This document shows, piece after piece, positions 17,152 to 23,136 of a stretch of DNA of 58,841 nt. The stretch covers positions 1 to 58,841 of the forward strand of contig CAMWCA010000016.1 in the NCBI GenBank assembly GCA_947172705.1. Reading direction: 5' to 3'. Position 1 is the stretch's first letter. Every line of letters starts with the position of its first letter. Source of the DNA: an uncultured Lachnospiraceae bacterium. GTDB taxonomy: Bacteria > Bacillota > Clostridia > Lachnospirales > Lachnospiraceae. Under the pieces are notes generated by a model. That model saw only the letters and a program-made list of their open reading frames with translations, searched no databases and was not told where the DNA came from. The position numbers were made by a program, and so were the translations under genes.

Positions 17152-18156
17152 TTACCCCTGATCCTGTATCTGCCGCCCTTCATGATTCAAATGATAATGA
17201 TCCTTATAGAGTAATTCCGAAAGGGGCACGATGGTATACCCCTGTTCCTCCAATGCCGTGATCAGCGCGTCTAATGCCTCCGCTGTATATTCTGCGCCGT
17301 TGTGGCAGAGTATAATACTGCCGTTCCCCAAATTTTTGTGCCCCGTAACGGTTTTCAGTATGGAATCTACCCCCTGATTCTGCCAGTCCAGACTGTCCAC
17401 ATCCCATTGAATAGGATAATAACCGCAGTCCTTCACGGCATCTACCGTGGCGTTGTCATAGTCTCCATAGGGAGGGCGGAACAAGAACATCTCATATCCG
17501 GTGAGATCCTTCACCTGATCATGCACCTTCCTGATCTCTTCCTTTTTCTCTTCTTCGGAAAGCTGACTCATATTTTTATGATTTTCACTGTGGTTTCCCA
17601 AATCATGCCCGGCGGCAAGAATCGCCTTCACATCCTCCGGATACCTCTCCACCCAGCCTCCTGTCATGAAAAAGGTCACATGAAGCCCATGGCTTTCAAG
17701 CGTTTTCAAAATCTTTTCCGTATCCTCATTTCCCCATGCCGCATCAAAGGTAAGCGCCACTTTTTTCTCCTGCGTCTCCACACAATAAATGGGCAGATTG
17801 CGACCATTTACATCGTGATCCGCCGTTGTCCAGTCTATGGGCGTTTCCGCTTCCTCCTGGGGTTCCTCTGCCAGATCAGGCTCCTGCCTGCTTACTTCCT
17901 GTGTTTCCAACGTCTCAATATCTTCTGTCACACCTGCCGCCGTATCCGCCAGGGCATAATTGTCTGTGCTTTCCTTTAAAGCGTTTTCTTTCAGTGCACT
18001 TTCCTTCTGGGTGGTTTCTTCCTGGGCATTTCCCTCCGGAATGTCTCTTTCCTGAACGCTGTTTTTTCCTTCCTCTACTGTTTCTTTTTGAACGCTTCCG
18101 CAGCCTGCCAGCAGCGCAAAGCTCAACGCCAGCGCCATCATTCCTTTTCTTCTCAT
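17152..18156 (-). CDS. Polysaccharide deacetylase lipoprotein (NodB domain)
   Basis: 334-aa lipoprotein with signal peptide and lipobox LLAGC, a Glu/Thr-rich low-complexity linker (about 20-110) and a C-terminal NodB deacetylase domain. Catalytic motifs are TFDAAWGNEDT (first Asp pair replaced by D-A-A-W, as in clostridial PdaB-like proteins), HSENH (metal His pair), RPPYGDYD, WDVDSLDW and ILCHNG. It should remove acetyl groups from peptidoglycan or another surface glycan outside the cell. It lies 52 bp downstream of a 47-aa membrane-protein gene on the same strand. Confidence 0.88.
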   Translation of the reverse strand: MRRKGMMALALSFALLAGCGSVQKETVEEGKNSVQERDIPEGNAQEETTQKESALKENALKESTDNYALADTAAGVTEDIETLETQEVSRQEPDLAEEPQEEAETPIDWTTADHDVNGRNLPIYCVETQEKKVALTFDAAWGNEDTEKILKTLESHGLHVTFFMTGGWVERYPEDVKAILAAGHDLGNHSENHKNMSQLSEEEKKEEIRKVHDQVKDLTGYEMFLFRPPYGDYDNATVDAVKDCGYYPIQWDVDSLDWQNQGVDSILKTVTGHKNLGNGSIILCHNGAEYTAEALDALITALEEQGYTIVPLSELLYKDHYHLNHEGRQIQDQG

Positions 18157-18208
18157 CCCGCCGTTTTCTCCTCTGTAGCCGTCTTTCGCCTATTTTCTCT
18201 TATCCTGG

Positions 18209-18352
18209 TTATCCCATCAACATCAAAGACCTGGAAGCAAGAACAATGGACACTCCGATCATCAAGATCCACAAAATAATGCCTCCTACCGCCCTGATTC
18301 GTCTTTTTTCTTTTTTCTCTTCTTCATCGATATACATTCTCATTTGCATCAT
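18209..18352 (-). CDS. Small single-pass membrane protein (47 aa)
   Basis: Short gene found by reading the minus strand between the deacetylase and the Rieske oxidoreductase. It begins MMQMRMYIDEEEKKEKRRIR, a charged cytoplasmic head, followed by one membrane helix (residues about 22-42, IILWILMIGVSIVLAS). A very strong AGGAGGAG site lies eight bases before the first ATG at 18,352. The end is TAA at 18,209. Function unknown; it probably shares a transcript with the deacetylase gene. Confidence 0.7.
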   Translation of the reverse strand: MMQMRMYIDEEEKKEKRRIRAVGGIILWILMIGVSIVLASRSLMLMG

Positions 18353-18448
18353 AGCCTTCTCCTCCTGTTCCGCTCATTTAAAATATTACACGGCTCATGC
18401 ATCAAAACCCCATCATTTTTGCATCATTTTTGCATCATCTGAAAATTT

Positions 18449-19894
18449 TCAGGATCTGATGCTCCTTCTTGCCGGATCGTCTATCAGGTTTCCATGATAA
18501 TCAAATCTTGAACCATGACAGGGACAGTCCCAGCTTTTCTCGTCAGGATTCCAGCTCAGCTCACAGCCCATATGGGGACAGCGAAGAGAGATTCTGTGCA
18601 GGGTTCCGTCTTCCTCTCTGTAACAGCCGTATCGCCTGATGCCCTTTCGCACAACGCCGCCCTGTCCCTTTAAAAGTTCCGATTCTTTGGGCAGGTTCCA
18701 GAAATGGCGCAGCCATAGAAGCCCCGCCGCGCTTTCTCCAAAATCAATTATCCATTTTTTCAGAGAAGGGAAAAAATTCCACCGCTGGGGTGAGAAAAGC
18801 CGGGCATAGGGATTTTCCCTCCTTGCAATATTGTCCGACAGGATCATTGCCCCCAGCATGGAAAAGGTCATGCCCCATTTTCCGAACCCTGTGACCACAT
18901 GCCAATAAGGGCGGAACACAGAATATTTTCCGATCAAGGGCAGACCGTCATGGGTAATGCAGTCCTGCGCCGACCAGTATGCCCTTTCCCGCAACCCTGG
19001 GAAATCCTGCTCTACCTTTCTTCTGATCCCCTCATAGCGCCCTCCCCGCTCATTTTTACCGGTGCGGTGGGCGCCGCCTCCGGCAAGAAGCAAGTCCCCA
19101 TAGCTTCTGTAAGACAGACCGTTCTGGTCTATGCTGTAATACATACCCTCAAGAGGATCTGCGCCTTCATATGCCGCCACATAGCTTCTCTCCTGATGAA
19201 GCCGCAAAAAGTAAAACCCCGGCACAATAAGCATGGGATAATGCACTGCAAAAACGATCTGCCGGGCGTTCACCTTTCCCCGATCCGTCTGAACCCAGTG
19301 CCCCTTTACCCTCAGTACCCGGGTGTTTTCGTATATCTTCAGTTTTTCCGCCAGCCCCTCTATAAACTTCAAAGGATGGAACTGCGCCTGATCCTCAAAG
19401 CATACCGCCCCCGCCGTCTCAAAAGGCAGGGTAACCTTTTCACAAAAATGAGCGGGCAGCCCCAATTGGGAAGCTGCCTGGGCTTCTCTGATCAGTTTTT
19501 CTTTAGCGGGATTTCCTTCTTTAGAATACAGATAAGCGGGAAGTCTTTTAAAGCCGCAAAAAATAGCTTCCTTTTCAATGATCTCCTGATACTTATCTAT
19601 CGCCGCCTGATTTCCTTCCCCGTACAGGCGCGCTTTTTCCCTGCCGAATGTTTTGATCAGCTTCTCATAGATCATGCCGTGCTGACTGGTGATCTTCGCT
19701 GTGGTGTTTTTGGTCTGACCGCTGCCGATGCGATCAGCCTCCAGGACGATCACCTCCATGCCCTGCCGGGAGAGAAAGTATGCGGTGAGGATGCCTGCCA
19801 TCCCCGCGCCGATGACGGCAACGTCCACGCTCTGGTTTTCGGTAAGGGGCTGCCTTGGGGGGATTTTTGTGGTTTCAGTCCATATGGATTTCAT
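18449..19894 (-). CDS. FAD-dependent oxidoreductase with C-terminal Rieske domain
   Basis: 481-aa cytoplasmic flavoprotein of the DAO/YhfW type. An N-terminal dinucleotide motif VIGAGMAG (about 27-35) binds FAD. The C terminus (about 400-470) is a Rieske 2Fe-2S domain with CPHMGC and CPCHGSRFD. Homologues are found in Firmicutes as glycine/amine oxidase-like proteins without a firmly assigned substrate. The start at 19,894 has GGAG six bases upstream. It is followed by a 96-bp gap before the small membrane protein gene. Confidence 0.88.
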   Translation of the reverse strand: MKSIWTETTKIPPRQPLTENQSVDVAVIGAGMAGILTAYFLSRQGMEVIVLEADRIGSGQTKNTTAKITSQHGMIYEKLIKTFGREKARLYGEGNQAAIDKYQEIIEKEAIFCGFKRLPAYLYSKEGNPAKEKLIREAQAASQLGLPAHFCEKVTLPFETAGAVCFEDQAQFHPLKFIEGLAEKLKIYENTRVLRVKGHWVQTDRGKVNARQIVFAVHYPMLIVPGFYFLRLHQERSYVAAYEGADPLEGMYYSIDQNGLSYRSYGDLLLAGGGAHRTGKNERGGRYEGIRRKVEQDFPGLRERAYWSAQDCITHDGLPLIGKYSVFRPYWHVVTGFGKWGMTFSMLGAMILSDNIARRENPYARLFSPQRWNFFPSLKKWIIDFGESAAGLLWLRHFWNLPKESELLKGQGGVVRKGIRRYGCYREEDGTLHRISLRCPHMGCELSWNPDEKSWDCPCHGSRFDYHGNLIDDPARRSIRS

Positions 19895-19973
19895 GTATTC
19901 TCCTATCCTGTGCTTGCAATGATATTTTACAGGATAGTTTTTACAGTTTCTTATGTTTTAGTCAGGAACATTG

Positions 19974-20037
19974 AAAAACCGCCAGCAATTTACTGGCGGC
20001 CACAATACTATTATTTAAGAAAAGGATATTTGGTGGG
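19974..20037 (-). repeat. 64-bp direct repeat, copy 1 (contains terminator)
   Basis: Identical in 59 of 64 positions to 22,374-22,437. On the minus strand it ends with the hairpin CCGCCAGTAAATTGCTGGCGG (19,979-19,999; 7-bp stem) plus a T run, so it terminates the PBECR-like gene. The other copy terminates the DUF4258/YgiT operon. Confidence 0.85.
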
Positions 20038-20111
20038 TGTGCCCCTTCCCACATTTCTTTTGACCCATAGGGTGCGTAGCAGCACAATCTCTACTTCAAA
20101 TATCCTGTTCT
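20018..20111 (-). other. Multi-stem structured sequence 3' of the PBECR-like gene
   Basis: A 15-bp outer stem with one mismatch (AGAAAAGGATATTTG at 20,018-20,032 pairs with CAAATATCCTGTTCT at 20,097-20,111) encloses small hairpins GTGC/GCAC, ACCC/GGGT and GTGGG/CCCAC. It lies between the PBECR-like stop and the terminator. It could be a structured 3' UTR, a small RNA or the trace of a mobile element end. Confidence 0.45.
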
Positions 20112-20135
20112 TATTGTAATTTTATTATAACGAAA

Positions 20136-20519
20136 TTATTCTTTTCTGTAAAGTAATGCATTTTTCTTAATTAACTTTTTTAAATTTCGTTCCCTTATCC
20201 GATAAAAAGTCATGACTGAATTCCTCAATCCACTTTTATCTGTATCTAACGCCAGTCTTAATACTACATTTAAATTCGTATCTGGTAATTTTCTAACCAT
20301 AAATACTGTACCTGCATTTTTATAATCTTTTATGATATAGTCTGGATTTTGTATACACTCTATACCGTATTTTTCAAATAACTCATAATCAATTAAATGT
20401 CTTCCTTTAATATGCTCTATCCGTTCACTTGTTACAATGGTTTCACTTGTCTGTATTTTTCCAAATTCTTTTTCCAGAATAGAAATATTTATATTTCCTA
20501 AAGTCCAAATTTCTGCCAC
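20136..20519 (-). CDS. PBECR-like nuclease domain protein, probably the 3' part of an interrupted gene
   Basis: 127 residues resembling the phage-Barnase-EndoU-ColicinE5/D-RelE-like (PBECR) nuclease group: TSERIEHIKGRH, then a Pro-Asp-Tyr-Ile segment (NPDYIIKDYK), beta strands and a basic end. The best start is GTG at 20,519 with GAGGAG eight bases upstream. However, the frame stays open about 60 codons further upstream, back to 20,690, into group II intron domain VI, with no ATG. The 5' part of the gene was therefore probably lost when the intron inserted. It may be a toxin or phage-derived effector, possibly inactive. Confidence 0.6.
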   Translation of the reverse strand: MAEIWTLGNINISILEKEFGKIQTSETIVTSERIEHIKGRHLIDYELFEKYGIECIQNPDYIIKDYKNAGTVFMVRKLPDTNLNVVLRLALDTDKSGLRNSVMTFYRIRERNLKKLIKKNALLYRKE

Positions 20520-20655
20520 TGCATACTCCTCTTTAGTTACTGCTCTATTTATTATAGCAAATTCAGCCGCTTTGTCTATATCCGTACAACAATTCCTTTC
20601 TAAATGTTCTCGCGGATCACTTGAACTTTTGACAGGATCAGCAATAAATATAATT

Positions 20656-20704
20656 AATCGAGTAGGAGGGAAAATTAAATAAATTCTCCCGACCTCTCAC
20701 ACCA
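20656..20704 (-). other. Group II intron domain VI and 3' splice site
   Basis: The minus strand reads GGTGTGAGAGGTCGGGAG, an AT-rich hairpin tip, then CTCCTACTCGAT. This is the characteristic 3' end of bacterial group II introns with the branch-point A in CTACTCG. Domain V should lie directly upstream but is 1.28 kb away at 21,986. Confidence 0.75.
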
Positions 20705-20798
20705 TATTGCATATCCAAATTGATACAAATATTTCTTGAATGCTATCGATTTATCATTTGGTACTGCCGCATTTTAGGTTTTTCAGAGTATAAGATTT

Positions 20799-20838
20799 AA
20801 CGATAACCCATTTTTTAGGGTGGCTATCGTTATTTTTT
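20799..20838 (+). terminator. Terminator-like hairpin inside the inserted element
   Basis: Stem AACGATAACCC / GGGTGGCTATCGTT around a T-rich loop, followed on the plus strand by ATTTTTT. It lies at the outer end of the element's gene unit and could work in both directions. Confidence 0.5.
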
Positions 20839-20856
20839 GCACCCAATGCTCCTGCG

Positions 20857-21063
20857 CTATATTTTACCAGAATAAGCGGCGGATTTCTCTCCGTTGACCT
20901 CCTCCGCTTCGCTATAGATGCGGCTACAGTCCGTCAGCGCCTCCATGACCGCCCTGCAGTCCGCTATGACAGTTTCCCGGATTTCTGCCAATGCTGTAAA
21001 ATATACGCCTACACAATTATCGAATACCCTGGGGTTCTCACCAAGAAATGATGCCCATATGAT
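20857..21063 (-). pseudogene. Gene remnant (about 68 codons, no start)
   Basis: An open minus-strand frame ending with TAG at 20,857 encodes a plausible helical tail (YFTALAEIRETVIADCRAVM, then EALTDCSRIYSEAEEVNGEK). It is preceded by a stop at 21,064 and has no start codon. It overlaps the 3' end of the 76-aa ORF in another frame, so the two may be parts of one frameshifted gene. It resembles small helical WXG-like proteins only loosely; function unknown. Confidence 0.4.
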
Positions 21064-21239
21064 TTATATACCCAAGAGAGAATTCCTGCTATATGATGCA
21101 TATTCATGTTTGGAATTCTGGTATGAAGAATCCTGTGTACTGCCCGCATCAAGGTTCTTGTGTTGATTCCGCTTGGACTTGCCAATATTTGGCTTTCCAT
21201 CGTGTTTTCAATTATTCTCTTCTCATTGTTCGTAAGCAT
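21009..21239 (-). CDS. Hypothetical protein (76 aa), cargo of inserted element
   Basis: Starts at ATG 21,239 with GGGGAG six bases upstream, one base after the stop of the 175-aa ORF, so the two are translationally coupled. The His/Arg-rich sequence (RTLMRAVHRILHTRIP, then HHIAGILSWVYKSYG) suggests a small helical or winged-helix fold, but no family is recognised. A reading from 21,257 would overlap the preceding gene. It may be truncated by a frameshift, since a coding-like frame continues past its stop (20,857-21,063). Confidence 0.5.
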   Translation of the reverse strand: MLTNNEKRIIENTMESQILASPSGINTRTLMRAVHRILHTRIPNMNMHHIAGILSWVYKSYGHHFLVRTPGYSIIV

Positions 21240-21240
21240 A

Positions 21241-21768
21241 TTAGACTCCCCTTTCAATATAGAATTTTTTTACTATTTCATTGATTTTCTGTGTCACGTT
21301 ATTTGCCTCGGAATCGCTGTCACTTTTTTCCAGTATTCCAATAACTTTCTTTAACAAATTCAGCTTGTTAATTTCCTTGTAATCTTTTTCTGACATTTCA
21401 TTGATATCTGATATATCAGAGTTTTCTTTGGAAATATCTCCAAATTCTGATGCTGACATCCGAAACAACCTTTTTCCAGAAACTAAATCCCCAAAATTCA
21501 AAGAATGCGACTCATCAATTAGGTACATACTAAATACCCTCAAACTTCTTGATACCTGTGAGATATTAAGAATTTCTTGGCTTCGAAAAATAATCCTTAT
21601 GGTCTGGTCATCAATCACAGTCAGTTCAGTGATTTCCTTGGGATTAGTAGCAACCCGGCTTTTCATGTTAAAATAATCCTTTGCTTCCATAAGATATGGT
21701 TCGAAACCAGGAGTTCGAAATGTTGGCGCATCTGCTTTCGCAAATTGTGCTATTACCTCATAAAACAT
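21241..21768 (-). CDS. Hypothetical protein (175 aa), cargo of inserted element
   Basis: Unrecognised protein. The N-terminal two thirds look like a mixed alpha/beta domain (IAQFAKADAPTFRTPG, ELTVIDDQTIRIIF). The C-terminal third is highly charged and Ser/Asp/Lys-rich, probably coiled or disordered. There is no signal peptide or membrane segment. The start ATG has GAGAGG nine bases upstream and a good promoter at 21,815-21,843. It forms an operon with the 76-aa ORF. Possible roles include defence or control of the host element, but nothing in the sequence proves this. Confidence 0.55.
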   Translation of the reverse strand: MFYEVIAQFAKADAPTFRTPGFEPYLMEAKDYFNMKSRVATNPKEITELTVIDDQTIRIIFRSQEILNISQVSRSLRVFSMYLIDESHSLNFGDLVSGKRLFRMSASEFGDISKENSDISDINEMSEKDYKEINKLNLLKKVIGILEKSDSDSEANNVTQKINEIVKKFYIERGV

Positions 21769-21814
21769 ACCAATACCTCTCTTTCTTAGCGCATACTTCG
21801 CGCTTATTTATTTT

Positions 21815-21864
21815 ATTATGACATAAGGAAAAGCATCCGTCAAGTAAAAAACATTAAGCGCTAA
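21815..21864 (-). promoter_or_regulatory. Promoter with repeated AGCGC sites for the 175-aa gene
   Basis: The minus strand has TTGACG (21,838-21,843) and CATAAT (21,815-21,820) with 17-bp spacing. The palindrome TTAAGCGCTAA (21,854-21,864) lies just upstream of the -35 box. A related pair TTAGCGC...GCGCTTA (21,786-21,806) lies downstream of the start point. These look like operator sites for an unknown repressor. Confidence 0.6.
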
Positions 21865-21985
21865 ATAAAATCATCAAAATTCTCCTGGACAACAATCTCC
21901 CAGGGGGGTGTCAAGAAAAACCTATTGTTAAAATTTGCCCCTAAACTCATGCTTGGGTGCATTGTATCAAATTGTGGTACGCAAG

Positions 21986-22018
21986 CCACCGTGCGTACCG
22001 TTCGGTACACGGCGGTTC
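21986..22018 (-). other. Group II intron domain V
   Basis: The minus strand forms the 33-nt hairpin GAACCGCCGTGTACC-GAAC-GGTACGCACGGTGG (written in parts), the catalytic domain V of a bacterial group II intron. It should be followed directly by domain VI but is joined to the inserted element instead. Confidence 0.8.
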
Positions 22019-22025
22019 AATCACC

Positions 22026-22342
22026 TTAACAAGTGACACACCTTTCGGTGTAGTAATCTAGCATAGAGATTAGTCCAAAAGCGGCTAGTCACTTATTGTT
22101 TATGGCAACATTTACAGCACCCTTGTTGCATACATAGGCTATTCTTCTTCCTGTATATGCACCCTTCTTGCTGTGTCTCTGTCAATGCCAAGTTTTACAA
22201 GGTTTTTCTCTCGATTCTGTGGTGTTTTCCATTGTTTCCATATGCACATGCGAAGTCTATAACGGATGTGTCTGTCCATTTCTTTGCAAAGAATTTTCAT
22301 ACTCCCTATCTTGAAATAGTTAATCCATCCTCTGATTTCACC
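22026..22342 (-). pseudogene. Group II intron maturase, C-terminal fragment
   Basis: The minus strand encodes a maturase-specific (GIIM) domain tail: IRGWINYFKIGSMK, RYRLRMCIWKQWK, then VKLGIDRDTARR. A frameshift follows and the reading continues as AYTGRRIAYVCNKGAVNVA, a stop codon, LAAFGLISMLDYYTERCVTC and the terminal stop. The reverse transcriptase domain is missing. The frameshift and internal stop make it a pseudogene. Confidence 0.8.
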
Positions 22343-22373
22343 CGTTAGAACGCGCCCATGGCGCGCAAACTAT

Positions 22374-22437
22374 AAAAACCGCCAGCAATTTACTGACGGT
22401 CACAATACTATTATGAAAGAAAAGGATATTTGATGGG
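22374..22437 (-). repeat. 64-bp direct repeat, copy 2 (contains terminator)
   Basis: Second copy of the sequence at 19,974-20,037, five mismatches in 64. It starts 14 bp after the YgiT stop and ends in the hairpin at 22,379-22,399 plus a T run on the minus strand. The intron begins immediately after the T run. Confidence 0.85.
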
Positions 22438-22450
22438 TCGTTTTATTGCA

Positions 22451-22678
22451 TTATGCAGCACTGCTATAATTTACAATGGAAATTTCCTGTGTAAATTGTT
22501 TTGCCTGCTCTCTAATCTGCTCCAATCTCTTAATAACATCGCCTGTATAAATAACTTCGTTACATTCTGTGCATTTATAGCAAGGAACATTGCGCACGAT
22601 TAAAAGGCAATTTCCCAGATCCGTAACGCTTGTTGTATATCCTTTTTCTGCTTTTGCTCCGCATTCCATACATAACAT
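22451..22678 (-). CDS. YgiT-type zinc finger protein (MqsA-like antitoxin)
   Basis: 75-aa protein with two CxxC motifs (CMEC near residue 3 and CTEC near residue 37), the zinc-binding pattern of YgiT/MqsA N-terminal domains. The DNA-binding HTH of full MqsA is absent, as in the short antitoxins paired with DUF4258. The start at 22,678 has AGGAG ten bases upstream; a reading from 22,711 would overlap the toxin gene. It probably neutralises the upstream DUF4258 protein and may help repress the operon. Confidence 0.85.
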   Translation of the reverse strand: MLCMECGAKAEKGYTTSVTDLGNCLLIVRNVPCYKCTECNEVIYTGDVIKRLEQIREQAKQFTQEISIVNYSSAA

Positions 22679-22682
22679 AAAT

Positions 22683-22997
22683 TCAACGCTCCTTTCTCGT
22701 CTTGAAGTCACTTTCCCATATATTAGGATCAGGAAAATATGCAGTTATCAGATATATAAATTCTGTATCACAACTTAATACTATATGAAGATATTCCGAT
22801 TTGACAGAAAATCCTAAAACCAGACAACTTGCCAATGGCTTATCATCTGGATATTGTTTTATGATTTCTCCTGTATTTATACCATTTATAATATCATCAA
22901 CGATAATATTTCTTTCAAATAAACGAATCCTGGCATGTTCTGTTATTGCTATATTCTCAGGTTTATTTAATGCTATTAACTGTTCTATCGTTATCAT
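22683..22997 (-). CDS. DUF4258 protein (predicted toxin of a type II TA pair)
   Basis: 104-aa protein of the DUF4258 family. The N-terminal ITEHARIRLFERNI holds the conserved His/Arg pattern and the C terminus ITAYFPDPNIWESDFK matches family ends. DUF4258 genes are typically followed by a YgiT-type zinc-finger gene, as here with a 4-bp gap, and are treated as RelE-like ribonuclease toxins. The start ATG at 22,997 has only a weak ribosome site (GGTG). It lies next to mobile-element debris, as usual for TA modules. Confidence 0.85.
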   Translation of the reverse strand: MITIEQLIALNKPENIAITEHARIRLFERNIIVDDIINGINTGEIIKQYPDDKPLASCLVLGFSVKSEYLHIVLSCDTEFIYLITAYFPDPNIWESDFKTRKER

Positions 22998-23095
22998 GAT
23001 ACACCAACTTTTCTATTGTTATTCCCATTATACCAGAATACCTTGATTTTTCAAGCGTCACAAATACCTATAGCTCAGCAATAAACATAATAAAA

Positions 23096-23128
23096 GAGAC
23101 AGTCTCCGCCTGGAAACTGCCTCCTTTT
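23096..23128 (-). terminator. Terminator of the ABC/two-component operon
   Basis: The minus strand reads GGAGGCAGTTTCC-AGGC-GGAGACTGTCTC followed by TTTTATT, just after the permease stop at 23,137. Confidence 0.8.
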
Positions 23129-23136
23129 TTTCACTC

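Larger units (their letters stand above)
20705..21985. mobile_element. 1.28-kb inserted element with imperfect terminal inverted repeats
   Basis: The segment splits intron domains V and VI exactly. Its ends are similar inverted repeats: TATTGCATATCCAAATTGAT at 20,705 against CTTGCGTACCACAATTTGAT read inward from 21,985, and both continue ACAA. CCA flanks both sides (20,702-20,704 and 21,986-21,988), consistent with a 3-bp target duplication. It contains two coupled ORFs, a gene remnant and a hairpin but no recognisable transposase, so it looks non-autonomous. The element family is unknown to me. Confidence 0.55.
20656..22370 (-). mobile_element. Degenerate group II intron, internally deleted and split by an insertion
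   Basis: Read on the minus strand, an intron-like 5' end at 22,370 (GTTTGCGCGCC, then TTCTAACGGGTGAAA) jumps directly to a maturase C-terminal fragment, implying loss of roughly 2 kb. Then come domain V (21,986-22,018) and, after a 1.28-kb foreign segment, domain VI (20,656-20,704; GGTGTGAGAGGTCGGGAG to CCTACTCGAT). It sits just past a terminator on its 5' side and inside the PBECR-like reading frame on its 3' side. It should be inactive. Confidence 0.75.
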
